64,000 nt of DNA from Catonia carolina (lineage: Eukaryota > Arthropoda > Insecta > Hemiptera > Achilidae), in NCBI GenBank assembly GCA_035578175.1, contig JAQMRL010000016.1, positions 4,014,721-4,078,720 of the forward strand. Reading direction: 5' to 3'. The notes below the pieces were generated by a model. That model was not told the DNA's origin and did not search any database. It saw nothing but the letters and a program-made list of their open reading frames with translations. This document shows positions 35,012 to 46,484 of this stretch, one piece after another. The number at the start of each line of letters is the position of its first letter. The first letter of the stretch is position 1. The translations under genes were made by a program, and so were the position numbers.

Positions 35012-35080
35012 ATCATACACTCGAGTGCCACACATGAGCCCCACACTCGAGTATCACACATGAGCCCCACACTCGAGCCC
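35012..35080. repeat. 26-bp tandem repeat
   Basis: CACACTCGAGT...CACACATGAGCCC repeats with a 26-bp period (CTCGAG at about 35020, 35046 and 35072), about 2.6 copies. It lies at the end of a weak ORF (34771-35037) that reads KSLEGFKHFKSAG; I do not assign that ORF. Confidence 0.8.
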
Positions 35081-36102
35081 TGTACAAAAGATCGTACGAG
35101 TGTCAATAATTTAAAAGCGATTTTAATAACAGCAATTTCTCACAATACCATTAAGGTAAAAGATAAGGTTAAGTAATAGAAGGAAATAAGTACAGAATTA
35201 CGAGTATATAAAAAAATAATTAACCTTAAAACAACTTGGCGCAAATGCCATTAACTAATCTTTTAGAAAATAAATTTCTTATACAGAAAAAATAATAACT
35301 TTACAAAAGTAGTGCAGTTACAATAGATTTTAGTTTGATACAACAGGTAGCTAATAGTTTGAAATAGGCTTAAAGCTAAGCATAGTTTAGCTTCACCAAA
35401 TAAAATAAAACAGCTCGTAATAATGTTCTCAGTTCCTGGGATGCTAATAAAGTAAATTTTGCTTACCATTTCAATGGGCAGAAGAAAAATACTTTGCTAA
35501 AAAGTATTAAAACTATCAAAAGTTTAACGTAAAGAAATTACATTACAACAGTAAACGTGGCTAGATAGAACTACGCCGAAAAACACACAGGCAGTCATCA
35601 CGTCGCAGCCAGCGCGAGGGACAGAAATAGTACCAGAAAAAAAACACAGGGCGCGCCAGCTAACGGCAAACAAGAGCAATTATCGGTAAATACAGATATG
35701 ACAAACGGCAACAATAAACAATGCAGATCAAACACAAATAAAAGTAACAATCTGGCAACCAGATGTTACAAGATAGAAGAGAGACTGATAATGTAAACGC
35801 CGATGACAGCAACAGTAAAGAAGGCGATTCATTCGTAATTACAGTAAATCAAACATTTGTAGTCATGTAATTAAGTTATAGGCAATATTACAGATCACAT
35901 TAATTTCTTATAAGGTTTGTGAAGAAAACATTTTCTCGGAATAATCCACAGCTTACAAAATGTATCTAGAAACTGCAAGGTAGTGAAATGTACGAGTAGT
36001 GTCTCACTGTTGAGGTTGGCAGCACTGCAGATATTCCACCTCCCTTTCTCACAGCCCATACATATGCAAAAGGCAATCTTGTGAATTAAGTATCTATAAC
36101 AC

Positions 36103-36715
36103 TGTTATAACAATTACAAATTGTTTGTCTTTATTTACATAAACGTATACATTAGGCCTATCTACTTTTTTCTAAGGTTTATTTATAGAAATTAATGTAA
36201 TATTTCTTTATGTTTGTTTAACAAAGTAAAAAATTAATTACATTTGTAACATGTTACTAATCGTTTGAGCCTATTTGGGGTGATATGAAATAAACGTGAG
36301 GGAATGTTTTCGCTTTAGATAGTATGCACCGTAATAACGGTCGGACGGCAAGCCTGGAAAATCGTGGCACGGCCTGTACAAACACATTACCCGTCATTAC
36401 TACTAATAAATCCTCTAACCACCCATATTCCCATAAAACTGCACCTTGTTAAAGTACCATATATAATATCGAGCACTTAATTATACACAAGATGTGAAAC
36501 GCTTAAATAACAAAATAAGAGCCATAAGATTCATGGCATAATGACAAAAATAATAATGGATATAACAAAAAACAAAATATAGTCCATTCAAAATAGCATG
36601 ATAGTAAGTCTCTGAATGGCGGTAACTTTTCTGAATAAAAATTCCCTTTTCGAAAGTAAAATTTCCCTTTTAATTATTCCTAGTGGTAGCACTGACGCAT
36701 GAGCACATTAAAAAA
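36103..36715. repeat. Block F, unit 2 (truncated)
   Basis: Continues the E/F sequence after the insertion (ACAATTACAAATTGTTTGTC, CGGTCGGACGGCAAGCC) and stops at GAGCACATTAAAAAATTC, where units 1 and 3 go on with CCTCTGTTC. The rest of F, blocks G and H and the 3' end of the following HINE are missing here. Confidence 0.65.
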
Positions 36716-37655
36716 TTCACAAAATATACACTTTTGTCGTTAAATGCATACTAAGAGCAATATCTTAAAAAATCCACTTTTTTAAACAGATTTTCATGAA
36801 AAAAACAAAACCAAAACAAATAACTAATTACTGCTAAACTATAGATTATACAAAGAAATGTTAAAACAAATCTTTCAGACCTTTAAATTGTCTAGAACTT
36901 TGATTATAGACACTTCTGCGCTAAAAACTTATTAAGGCCACAATATTAAAAAAACCACTTTTTCTACGAGAGAACAGCCACCCCAAGAATTTCAGCAGAC
37001 ATGGCGCACCTACCGCATCTTGTACAGCATAATTATCTAGTAAATGAGGCAATTGAAAAAAATCACAAGAGCTTATGTAATAAAAATTGCAAAAAGTGAA
37101 GAAATACTATTTCCAGTTGACTGATTTTGATGAAATAGTTTGTGTCAGGTCCTCTAGTGGTACCTAACTTAAGTTTTAAGTTTGAACATCGTACGATGTT
37201 CCGTTCTTAAGATACTTAGAAGACACACACACAAACACACCAACCACTAGAACATGTTTTTGAGTTCCGGGGATCGGAAAAGTTCATATCTGGTGAAAAT
37301 CCGCTTTCAAACCATTAACATGAAAACAATACTTCGTGGCTTCACTCTTTCACGCGAAACTAGGCTCTGTAGAGAAAAATGCTTTCAATAAAAGTTGTAG
37401 ATCTTTTTATTTCCTATAATATTAATTATGTACATATTTGTCGTTAAATGCATTTAAAGGCCGAAATCTTAAAAAAATTGATTTTTAACACGTTTTTGTG
37501 AGAAAATAATCAGAAAATCGCTAAATACTGCTAAACTAAGCGTTATACAAAAAAATGTTTGAAATAAACGTTGGAGAATTTATAATTCTCTACAAATTTT
37601 ATGTTATAAGTTTTTGCGCTAAAGTGTATGTTAAAGCCGTAATCTTAAAAAAATT
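36716..37655 (-). mobile_element. Two joined HINE pieces at the zinc-finger deletion scar
   Basis: 36716-37336 matches 55870-56480, the HINE that lies beside the zinc-finger gene in unit 3. At AAAACAATACTT it jumps to a second HINE segment (37337-37655: CACTCTTTCACGC through AAAGCCGTAATCTT), then to block I. The zinc-finger exon, expected between these, is gone. Confidence 0.65.
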
Positions 37656-37956
37656 GTGTGATGGATTCAAACTTTTTTAAATAAATGCTAGAAAATATCA
37701 CGTTTGTTTTTTTGAATTGTTTGGCATCATCTTGTGTTATTTGAATTATGGCTGGTGGCAGGAACAGGCTGCACTGGCTCCACTCCACCACACCCCCAGC
37801 CCATCACGTACAGTCACTTCCGATGGTAGAGGCCGGTTACTGGCTTGTGGCCCTTACAGAAGAGCAACTGATATCCTCCACTCCCCGTCCGTCCCTCCCT
37901 CACCCATCATCTATAGTCACTTTACTTTTCATATGCACACACCTTACGTAAGTACC
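37656..37956. repeat. Block I, unit 2, plus a GC-richer private segment
   Basis: 37656-37735 matches block I of the other units. 37736-37956 is private, C-rich (CTCCACTCCCCGTCCGTCCC) and carries two overlapping ORFs (37717-38085, 37748-37951) without recognisable domains; they are not called. Confidence 0.4.
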
Positions 37957-38245
37957 CACCAGGTTAGTCTAGAGGTAAAGTCGTCACTGCAACTCACCTC
38001 AACACACAGCTATTTAAGGAGACGTACGTTCCTAGTTCAAATCCTAGTCAAGGTATTTTTACTTTTATTTGCATTCGAATACTAGACAGTGGTTACCGGT
38101 GTACTCTGATGGTTGGGGTTCAATTAACCACACCGTTACAGGAATAATTGGCCTGAGTCAGTGCAAGACTACACCTCCTTTATACGTCATACACATCATT
38201 CTCATCTCATTGGGACAGATTGCAATGTACACACATTAGGAATAA
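37957..38245 (+). mobile_element. SINE-A, full copy with tRNA-like head
   Basis: Head with A-box-like TTAGTCTAGAGG (37964-37975) and B-box-like AGTTCAAATCC (38034-38044), then the conserved body/tail (GACAGTGGTTACCGG, GGTTCAATTAACCACACC, GGCCTGAGTCAGTGCAAG, GGGACAGATTGCAATG). I have seen a similar tail in SINEs of other insects (recollection only). Copies at 408 and 19974 lack the head. Confidence 0.65.
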
Positions 38246-38443
38246 AAAAAACTTGACATAAGTAATTTCCATCATTCTGATGATATATTAGAATAATTGT
38301 TTTATTGTTGCCAGTACCCGGCCTATACTATACAAGCCCTAGTATTTGGTACAGTACTTTTATTTTTCCTCTGAAACTTTGTCACATACTATAAATTTTG
38401 GTTTCACAACAAATGTATCATTTTGCCTTCAACATAACAAAAA
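38246..38443. repeat. Block J flank, unit 3
   Basis: Follows SINE-A as at 575-770 and 20166-20364, and holds the empty site for the HINE at 20365. Confidence 0.6.
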
Positions 38444-39118
38444 ATGACTCACGCTGGTATCACATGAAATAAGCAATCATGTCATATACTTATGATTTAT
38501 GACTCACTTTCCTTGGCCTACATGAATATATTGAAAGGGAAGTATTGTTTCCATGTTGATTTTTCATAAGCGAGTTTTCATCGAATATATGTTTTCATAG
38601 TCGCTGAACCCAAAAAAACATGTTTTTAGCGATTTGTCATAGTGTGTGTGAAAAAAATATCTCAAGAACAGAACATTGTACAAAGTTGAAACTTGAAATC
38701 AAGTTAGGTACTACTAGAGAAACTTACACGAACATTTTCATCAAAATCGGTTAACCAGAAGTAGTAGTTTATTCGTATCATTTATCTCTTTTATGTGATT
38801 TTCCCAAAAACGGCTCTAGTGGTTTTTTTTAAAAATCGCCTCATTTAGTAAAATTTTTATGATCTATGTGATAATATGAGCTTTTGTTGGTGAAATTCTT
38901 GGCCAGGCTGTACTCTTGTAGAAAAAAATGGTTTTAAAGATTGGGGCCTTAATATGCATTTAGGGCAAAAGTGTATACAATCAAAATTGTAGCACATTTA
39001 AAAACCTACAACTTTTATTTCAAATTTAATGCTAATTATTATTTTTTGTACAATGCTTAAATTAGTGGCAATTTGTGATTTCCTGTACTTTTTTTTTGCA
39101 AGAAAAAACTAAAACAAA

Positions 39119-40002
39119 TCTGGTGTAAAACAATCACAACTTTCTCTTGCCAATGCAAATAATGACCAATATAACCTAACATTAGAAAAAATAAACTAAC
39201 CTCTAAAATTATAACCTTATCATGAGTGAAAAAGGCAAAAATGAAAATCGACCTTAGTTTGGCTTAAAAATACAGAAAATCACTCTTTCACGCTAAACTA
39301 GGCTCTGTAGAGTAATATGCTATTAATTACAGTTGTAGATCTTTAAATTTCCTATAAAATTTGTTATATACACTTTTGTCGTAAAATGCATACTAAGGCT
39401 GAAATTTAAAAAAAATCGATTATTCACACGTTTTCGTGAGAAAAAATAATAGAAAATCGCTAATTACCGCTAAAATAAGCGTTTTGCAAAAAAAGTTTTG
39501 AAAAAAAAGTTGTAAAATTTTAAATTGTCTACAACTTTCATTACATAAATTTTTGCGCTAAATTGCATATTAGAGCCGGAATCTTAAAAAAACTTTTTTA
39601 CGTGAAAACAGCCTCACCAAGAATTTCAGCAAATATGGTGCCTACTTTATCTTGTAGAGTATAAAAAATTTAGTAAACCAGGCGATTTTTAAAAAAATTG
39701 TAGGACCAGTTTTTGAGAAAATCGCAAAAAAGTGAAAAATTACACGAATAAACTACAACTTTCGGTTGACCGATTTTGATGTAAATGTTCGTGTCGGGTC
39801 CAGTAGTGGTATGTAACATAAGTTTCAAGTTTGTACGATGTTCCGTTCTTGAGATAGTCTGTTCACACACACACACACAGACCAAGCACTAAAAACATGT
39901 TTTTTGGGTTCAGGGGATCTGAAAACATGTAGATCCGGTGAAAACTCGATTTCGAAAAAATAATACTTCCTTCCTATAATATTAATATAGGCAAGAGATA
40001 GT
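39119..40002 (-). mobile_element. HINE-like element nested in block K, unit 3
   Basis: TCTGGTGTAAAACAATCAC to GGCAAGAGATAGT, 884 bp; orthologue of 21970-22810. Confidence 0.8.
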
Positions 40003-40068
40003 ACAAATTTCTATGATTTGGGACTGTTTTAACAACTTTTATTTTTAACATTTTCTGTACAACAGTCA

Positions 40069-40285
40069 ACTGTTAATACAACTGTCAATACAAGCTTCTT
40101 CAACTGATAGTCCAGGGAAAGATTAGTGGAAGGCGGAGCATCGGAAGACGCCGTGTGTCCTGGCTGAAGAACCTGAGGGATTGGTTTAACTGTGGCAGTG
40201 TTCAACTGTTCAGAGCTGCAGTCGACAAGGTCCGGATTGCTGTGATGATAGCAAACCTCCGATAGGAGATGCACTATAAGAAGAA
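40069..40285 (+). pseudogene. 5'-truncated LINE tail
   Basis: A plus-strand frame reads GKISGRRSIGRRRVSWLKNL, RDWFNCGSVQLFRAAVDKVR and IAVMIANLR before a stop, a common C-terminus of insect LINE RT proteins. A 12-bp target duplication GTACAACAGTCA flanks it (40057-40068, 40286-40297). The 3' end is AAGAAGAA rather than poly(A). Private to unit 3. Confidence 0.85.
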
Positions 40286-40665
40286 GTACAACAGTCACTT
40301 TGGCGGCAATTATAAATTTTCAGTAATTTTTCATCAAAATCAGAAAATAAAAAAGATTTTTCAAGATTAGTATGCACTTTACAACAAAAATTTTACATAT
40401 AATACAATGTTATAAAAATTTCAAATATCTACAAATTTTATATCAAGCATTTCTGCTGCAGAGCCTATTTTAGCGCCAATTACTGATTTTCCATATTTTT
40501 AAATTCTACAGCTAGGTTGACTTTCGTTTCGCATCATTTACTCACAATTTCAATGAGGTTATGCTTTTCATTTTACACTGTTTACTCATGAATAAACATA
40601 GCATATACATTATATACATTGGCAAGAGAGAGTAGTGTGAGTGTTTTACACCAGATTTTTTTTTT

Positions 40666-40812
40666 TAGTTTTTTTAAGTCGCATCAACATCTTGGTTATT
40701 AGTGACTACATTGCGTTCGATCTTGTAATAATTTTCCACAACATGGCCAAGAATCGAACCGTGTACCTCAGCTTTGCAGCGGAGTGTGCTAACCACTGGG
40801 CCACCTCCGTGG
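40666..40812 (-). mobile_element. SINE-C, unit 3
   Basis: Same insertion as 23250-23396. B box on the minus strand GGTTCGATTCT, A box TGGCCCAGTGG, tail to AAGATGTTGATGCGACTT. Confidence 0.8.
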
Positions 40813-41730
40813 ACAATGTGTATGGATCGTATTAGATAAGTAGCATAATGTCTTCAAAATACTCTAAATTTCTGATAAAATCAAACAAAGTGGAGCTCCC
40901 ATTGAAATTTGCCCATCTTTTTGTTTGTACATTTTACTGTTACATTGAAAATAATTTCGTGTAGTGCAAACCCTTTGTAGGTGATCAACACCTGACTTTA
41001 TTGCATTACACGAATAATTACGAGTATATTCACTCAAGTTAAGCTTACGATGGTTTTTTTATTTTAATTAACTATACATAGACTATATTAATAAAAATTA
41101 ACTTGCAGCAAAATTTACTAGCGATAGGATTATAATTTTTTATGAGATAGTGGAACAAAATCATCGTATGAAATGCGATATACCACAATCTTTTATTCAG
41201 TATGATTAGAAATGAATAGATAATTACTTCCTTTTAAAATTATGTCAAAGCATTCATTGTGTGTTAAATAAACACGTATAAGAGGCCTACTGTCAATCAG
41301 AAATAGGTTGGTGAACAGGTCGTTGAAAATGCATATGTCTTAGGTAAGCTAGGCTAGGCGTCCGGCACAAATTGGCAATGTGTAGCGAGATTAACCCCCC
41401 CCCCACACAAATCTACAATTTAAGAAATGAATTCCAAACGACTCAGCTGTCAATGAATTAAATGAATAATAGATTTATGTTATTCAATCTACTGCGAATC
41501 CAACAGTCTCGGTCATGAATTCAGAAAGTTATCAGTTGGCGCGAGAGGAATGGGTTGCAAAAAGTGCAAATAATAATGAAATAAAAAAGCTCTGGTCCTG
41601 AGATTCAATGTGCACAATAGAAACACTCTAATCTACACTCTGATGAACTTTCACTAAAATTGGATGATTATGTACAGATTTATACGCCAATAAGTTTGCA
41701 CACCCGTAAAAGTCTCCAAAAACAGGTATT
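40813..41730. repeat. Block D, unit 3
   Basis: Paralogue of 23397-24339, with a C run (41396-41404) replacing AACCAACCCGCC. It provides an empty site for the HINE at 60437. No gene. Confidence 0.6.
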
Positions 41731-42667
41731 ACTTTCTCTTGCTTATATGAATATATAGGAAGGAAGTACTGTTTTCATTTCAATTTTTTGAAATCGAGCT
41801 TTCACTGGATCTACATGTTTTCAGACCCCTGAACCCAAAAAACATGTTTTTAGCGATTGGTCTGTGTGTGTGTGTGTGTGTGTCTGTGTGAACAGAATAT
41901 CCCAAGAACGAAACATCATACAAATTTGATACTTGAAATTTAAGTTACATGCCACTACCGGACTCTACTTGAACATTTTCATCAAAATCGGTCAACTGGA
42001 AGTAGCAGTTTATTCGTGTAATTTTTCACTTTTTTGCGATTTTCTCAAAAACTAGTCCTACAATTTTATTACAATCGCCTAGTTTATTGAATTTTTTATG
42101 CTCTACAAGATAGAATAGGTGCCATGTTTGCTAAAGTTTTTGGTGAGGGTGTTTTCACATAAAAACGATGTTTTTTTTAAGATTACGGTCTTAATATGCA
42201 TTTTAGCGCAAAAATGTATATAATAAAATATGTAAACAATATAAAATCCTACAACTTTTAGTTTACACATTTTTTTGTATAATGCTTAGTTTAGCGGTAA
42301 TTAGCGATTTACTGGTTTTTTCTCACAAAAACGTGTGAAAAATAAATTTTTTGTCAGATTTCGGGCTTAGTATGCATTTTACAACAAAAATGTACATAAT
42401 CAAATTAATAGGAAATTTTAGAGAACTACAACTTTTATTTAAAGCATTTTTTTCTAAAGAGCTTAGTTTAGCATGAAAGAGTGATTTTCCGTATTTCTAA
42501 GCTAAACTGAGGTTGATTTTCATTTTCCGTCTTACACTCATGATTAAAATGAGGTTATGCTAATTAAGGTTAGTTTTTTGTTTATTTCTAAAGTTTTATT
42601 ACTAATGTTAGATTATATGTTAATTATTTGCATTGGCAAGAAAACGTTGTTGAGTGTTTCACACCAG
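41731..42667 (+). mobile_element. HINE-like element, complete
   Basis: ACTTTCTCTTGCT to TTTCACACCAG, 937 bp, with TG repeats (about 41862-41888). The empty site in unit 2 is AACGGTTATTTTTTTTGTTC at about 24293-24312. The 5' stub of the same insertion is at 61987-62011 in unit 4. Confidence 0.88.
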
Positions 42668-43083
42668 TTTTTTTGTTCTAATGTCAATATCAATTAATTT
42701 AAAAAAAAATAGACAAAAATTTCAAGTTTTCACCGTTCCACGCAATTAAACCAGCATTAATTTGACATATAGTGTGTTACAATCGAAGCCATATTCTTTT
42801 AACAATTGAGCTTCAAACTCAGGTTGTTATTATGTTTGACACGAACATTACACACTCTTACCAATGTAACAGACACACACTATTCGGCTTCAAACAGGTG
42901 GCAACACTGCAACAATTCATCATCTGGTTACAACATGAACCTTCTTAATCGAATGCCCATAATATATACTATTAATTCTGTTCACATAAATTAGTATCAA
43001 AATTTTCTTCTTAAGAAAAATAACTAAACAGAAATAATAATGAATTTACAGAATTTAAATGTAATGAAATAAAAGAAACTTAC

Positions 43084-43246
43084 CTTTAATAAAAATTTAC
43101 TTGCTTGGCTAGTTTTCTTGGATATTGAATTGTCAATGAGACTTTATTTTCCAATGATATTTAAGATTCAGTCCCAGGCAGCCTTGAAGTACACCACAAC
43201 ATAAATTATCTCAAGTAATTGATGTTGTGGTGTACTTCAAGGCTGC
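43084..43246 (-). other. Candidate spliced exon, block X unit 3, with internal inversion
   Basis: Acceptor TTGTGCGCAG at 43247 and donor AAAG|GTAAGTTTC at 43084. The segment is lengthened by an inverted copy of its own first 26-32 bases. Confidence 0.3.
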
Positions 43247-43247
43247 C
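43177..43247. repeat. 26-bp perfect inverted duplication (hairpin)
   Basis: Arm 43177-43202 is the exact reverse complement of 43222-43247, and the match continues 6 bases inward with one mismatch. Other copies of X have GCACAGGATGGT where the left arm stands, so the left arm is new. Confidence 0.9.
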
Positions 43248-43664
43248 TGCGCACAAGAAAAGAAAAGAATAACATTAGGTCTAACTGAAATACAATGTAC
43301 ATTCACCATACATGCATGTACCAATGTGGACATATTTTCATATCAATGGTTCCTTCTAGCCAATCATTTTCACCTGTAATTAGCAACAGCACAAGACAAT
43401 GCTACAGAAAATGCCTAATAGATTTCTTTACAAGAACCATTTAACTACTTGGACATATACTAGCTTCTTTCTTTACAAAGTGCCATATTTATTTTCAACA
43501 AATTGCTAAGTTAAGTCACGGGCATCTTCCCAAATATTACTTGGGAAGAGAAGATGTTGCTTGTTAAACAACGGGTGATTATTTTATGTGTTTGAACTTC
43601 TTGAAACCCAATTTTAAGAACCATTCATTTTCGAAGTTTGTGGTTATGATTAACCTTCAAAGTT

Positions 43665-44440
43665 AGCGATTGGTCTGTGTGTGTGTGTGTGTGTGTGAAC
43701 AGAAAATCTCAAGAACGGAACATCGTACGAACTTGAAACTTAAGTTACATACCATTACCGGACTCGACACAAACATTGTCATCAAAATCGGTCAACCGGA
43801 AGTAGTAGTTTATTCGAGTCATTTTTCACTTTTTGGTAATTTTCTCAAAATTGGGTCATACGATTTTTCTTAAAATCGCCTAGTTGAATAAATGTTTTAT
43901 GTACTACAAGATAGGGTAGGCGCCATGTTTGCTGAAATTCTTGGTGAGGCTGTCTTCATGTAAAAATATAATTTTTTTGTAATTTGCAGCTTTAAGATGC
44001 ATTTTAGCGGAAAAATGTATTTAAGAAAAGTTGTAGACAATTTTAAATTCTACAACGTTCATTTATAACATTTTTTTTGTACAGTGCTTCATTTAGCAGT
44101 AATTAGATTTTTTTTCCTCACGAAAACAAGTGAAAAATTGCTTTTTAAGATTTTGGCCTTAATATGTATTTTACAACTGAAGTGTATATAATCAAATTAA
44201 TATGAAATTAAAAGAACTACAACTTTCATGGAGAGTATTTTTTGTAGAGCCTAGTTTAGCATGGAAGAGTGATTTTCTGTATTTTTAAGCCAAACTGAAG
44301 CTAATTTTCATTTTACATCTTTGACTCATGATTAAAACGGTTATGTTTATTGGGGTTAGTTTTTTGTTTATTTCTAATGTTAGGTTATATTGTTAATTAT
44401 TTGCATTGGCAAGAGAAAGTTGTGAGTGTTTCACACCAGA
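43665..44440 (+). mobile_element. HINE-like element missing its first ~130 bp
   Basis: Starts GCGATTGGTCTGTGTG and ends with a shortened hairpin TTGTGAGTGTTTCACACCAGA. It occupies the position of the short 3' fragments at 4449 and 27151. Confidence 0.75.
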
Positions 44441-44852
44441 TTTATTTTTAGATTAGTTTCCTTAGTATTAATTCATATACAAATGCAATTTGATAAAATA
44501 AAAAACAAAATTGCAACGTTTTATCTTGTAGGCTATGTTAATTACAATAAAATGTTTTCAATTTTTTGTCCGTTTGTGAATTTTTACATTTGACATGACC
44601 TCAAAAGAATCTGCTGCAGGATGTTAACTATTTGAGATGTGAATTATTTGAAGAGATCACATGATTCAGCACACAATGTTACATCAGTAAGAGATGACAT
44701 CTGACAGAGACAAAGAGAGGAAACACCAATTGAACAATATCATCACTCATGAAATATTAACACACTTTCACTGCTATTTCACAACAATTAGTGTTAATAA
44801 ATCTTTTTTTAAAAATTCTGTAACTTTTTTTATAAATAACGGTGAAAAAAAT
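44441..44852. repeat. Spacer between inverted HINE copies, unit 3
   Basis: Paralogue of 4692-5098; no gene. Confidence 0.45.
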
Positions 44853-45350
44853 CCGGTGTAAAACACTCACACAACTTTCTCTTGCAAATGCAAATAATTA
44901 ATAATATAATCGAACATTAGTAGTTGTTTAGAAATAAACAATAAACTAACCTCAATAAACATAACCTAATTTTAATCATGAGTGCAAGACACAAAATGAA
45001 AATCAACCTCAGTTTGGCTTAAAAATATGGAATACCATTTTTTCACGCTAAACTAGGCTCTGTAGAGAAAAATGCTTTAAATGCAAGTTGTAGATTTTTT
45101 ATTTCCTATAAATTTTATTGCATGCACTTTTGTAGTAAGATGCATGCTCAGGCTGCAATTTTTAAAAAAAAATCGATTTTTTTCACATATTTTCGCGAGG
45201 AAAAAACTGAAAATCGCTAATTATCGTTAAAGTAAGCGTTTTACATAAATATGTTTGAAAAAACGTTGTAGTTTTTTAAATTCTCTACAACTTGTGTTAC
45301 ATGCAATTTTGTTCTAAAATGCATATAAAAGCCGCAATCTTAAAAATAAT
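44853..45350 (-). mobile_element. HINE-like 3' half
   Basis: TCCGGTGTAAAACACTCAC through both core repeats, breaking at AAAGCCGCAATCTT as in unit 1 (5099-5593). Confidence 0.7.
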
Positions 45351-46314
45351 TGTTTCAGCATTAAATTGTCTGCAAGAATCACTAATAACCTTACTTTTGA
45401 CTTGGGTCCCTTTTCCCATGGACAGTCACAAATACTATTAATTCTGTATGCATAAATTCCTCTTTAGAACAACATCAAAACCGAAATAATTACAAAGAAT
45501 TTCACAAAATTTTAATTTAATTGACATAAAAGAAACTCACCTTTAATGAAAATTCACTTAATTTGCTAGTTTTCCCGGATTCTAAATTGTCAATGAGACT
45601 TCCTTTTTCAATGATAATTAAGATTCAGTCCCAGCACAGGATGGTATCTCAAGTAATTTATGTTGTGGTGTACTTCAAGGCTGCCTGCGCACAAGAAAAC
45701 AATAACATTAGGTCCAACTGAAATACAATGTACATTCACCATACGTGCATGTACCAATGTGGACATATTTTCATATCAATGGTTACTTCTAGCCAATCAT
45801 TTTCACCTGTAATCAGCAACAGCACAAGATAATGCTACAGAAAATGCCTAATAGATTTCTTTACATGAACCATTTAACCGCTAGGACATACATTTATTAC
45901 ACCAAATTTATACTGGCTACCTTTCTTTACAAAATATGACACATTTATTTTCAACAAATTGCTCAATAAAGTCACGGGCATCTTTCAAAATATTATTTGG
46001 GAAGGCAAGAATTTGCTTGTTAAACAATCGCTATTTTATACCTCTAAACGTTTTTAAAAAACAGACTTTAGAAACATTTCGATTCCGAAGTTTGAGGTTA
46101 TGTTTTACACCTTACAACTTAATCTTCGGTACAAATAAATAAGTTAGTTTTGCCTTCAACGATTAAATTAATTTAGATTAATAGAACCTCGTGTACTATC
46201 ATGTTTCCTTGAAGCTCCAAAGTTGTAAAAACCGTCTGACCTTGCGAAAAAAGTCTGTTAAAGCAAAAGTCAATATAATATGCAGAATCGTTCATTAAAC
46301 GATCACCAATTTTT
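45351..46314. repeat. Block X', unit 3 (left part)
   Basis: Paralogue of 5594-6600 and 28190-29118, interrupted by the HINE at 46315 in AATCACCAATTTTT-like sequence. The right part resumes at 47264. Confidence 0.6.
45541..45684 (-). other. Candidate spliced exon, block X' unit 3
   Basis: 144 bases; acceptor TTGTGCGCAG at 45685, donor AAAG|GTGAGTTTC at 45541, a near-consensus donor. Confidence 0.4.
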
Positions 46315-46445
46315 ACTTTCTCTTGCCTATATGAATATATAGGAAGGAAAGTATTGTTTTCATGTCGATTTTTCGAAATCGAGTTTTCACCGGATCTATA
46401 CGTTTTCAGACCCCCTGAACCCAAAAAACTTGCTTTTAGCGATTG

Positions 46446-46484
<39 letters not shown>

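Larger units (their letters stand above)
33186..36102. mobile_element. 2.9-kb TA-flanked insertion, probable decayed Tc1/mariner-type element
   Basis: Units 1 and 3 read straight across this point (about 13632 and 53030). The insertion is flanked by TA and its ends are weakly inverted (TAGTCACTTGAGTTC against TAGATACTTAATTC). Inside are a helix-turn-helix ORF remnant (33728-33990), an inverted pair (AGTTCAGCCGCTCTAAG at 33320 against CTTAGAACGGCTGAACT at 33641), GCGCATGCGC near 33251, and a 26-bp tandem repeat (35012-35080). The 35580-35860 stretch is less AT-rich and unassigned. More than one nested element is possible. Confidence 0.5.
38506..40650 (+). mobile_element. Old HINE-like element with nested HINE and LINE tail (block K, unit 3)
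   Basis: Begins ACTTTCCTTGGCC and ends TTTTACACCAGA. It is interrupted by a minus HINE (39119-40002) and by a LINE tail (40069-40285). The LINE tail is absent from units 2 and 4 at the same place (about 22855 and 59620). Confidence 0.75.
42668..43664. repeat. Block X, unit 3 (3' part missing)
   Basis: Matches 2563-3510 and 25247-26200, then breaks at CCTTCAAAGTTA directly into an element starting GCGATTGGTCTG. The X material up to the 4448-equivalent is absent. It contains the inverted duplication at 43177-43247. Confidence 0.6.

Noticed and set aside
34771..35037. ORF with KSLEGFKHFKSAG, suggestive of a transposon-associated nuclease-type protein
   Set aside because: Only one short stretch looks familiar and no catalytic or zinc-binding motif follows, so it is not called.
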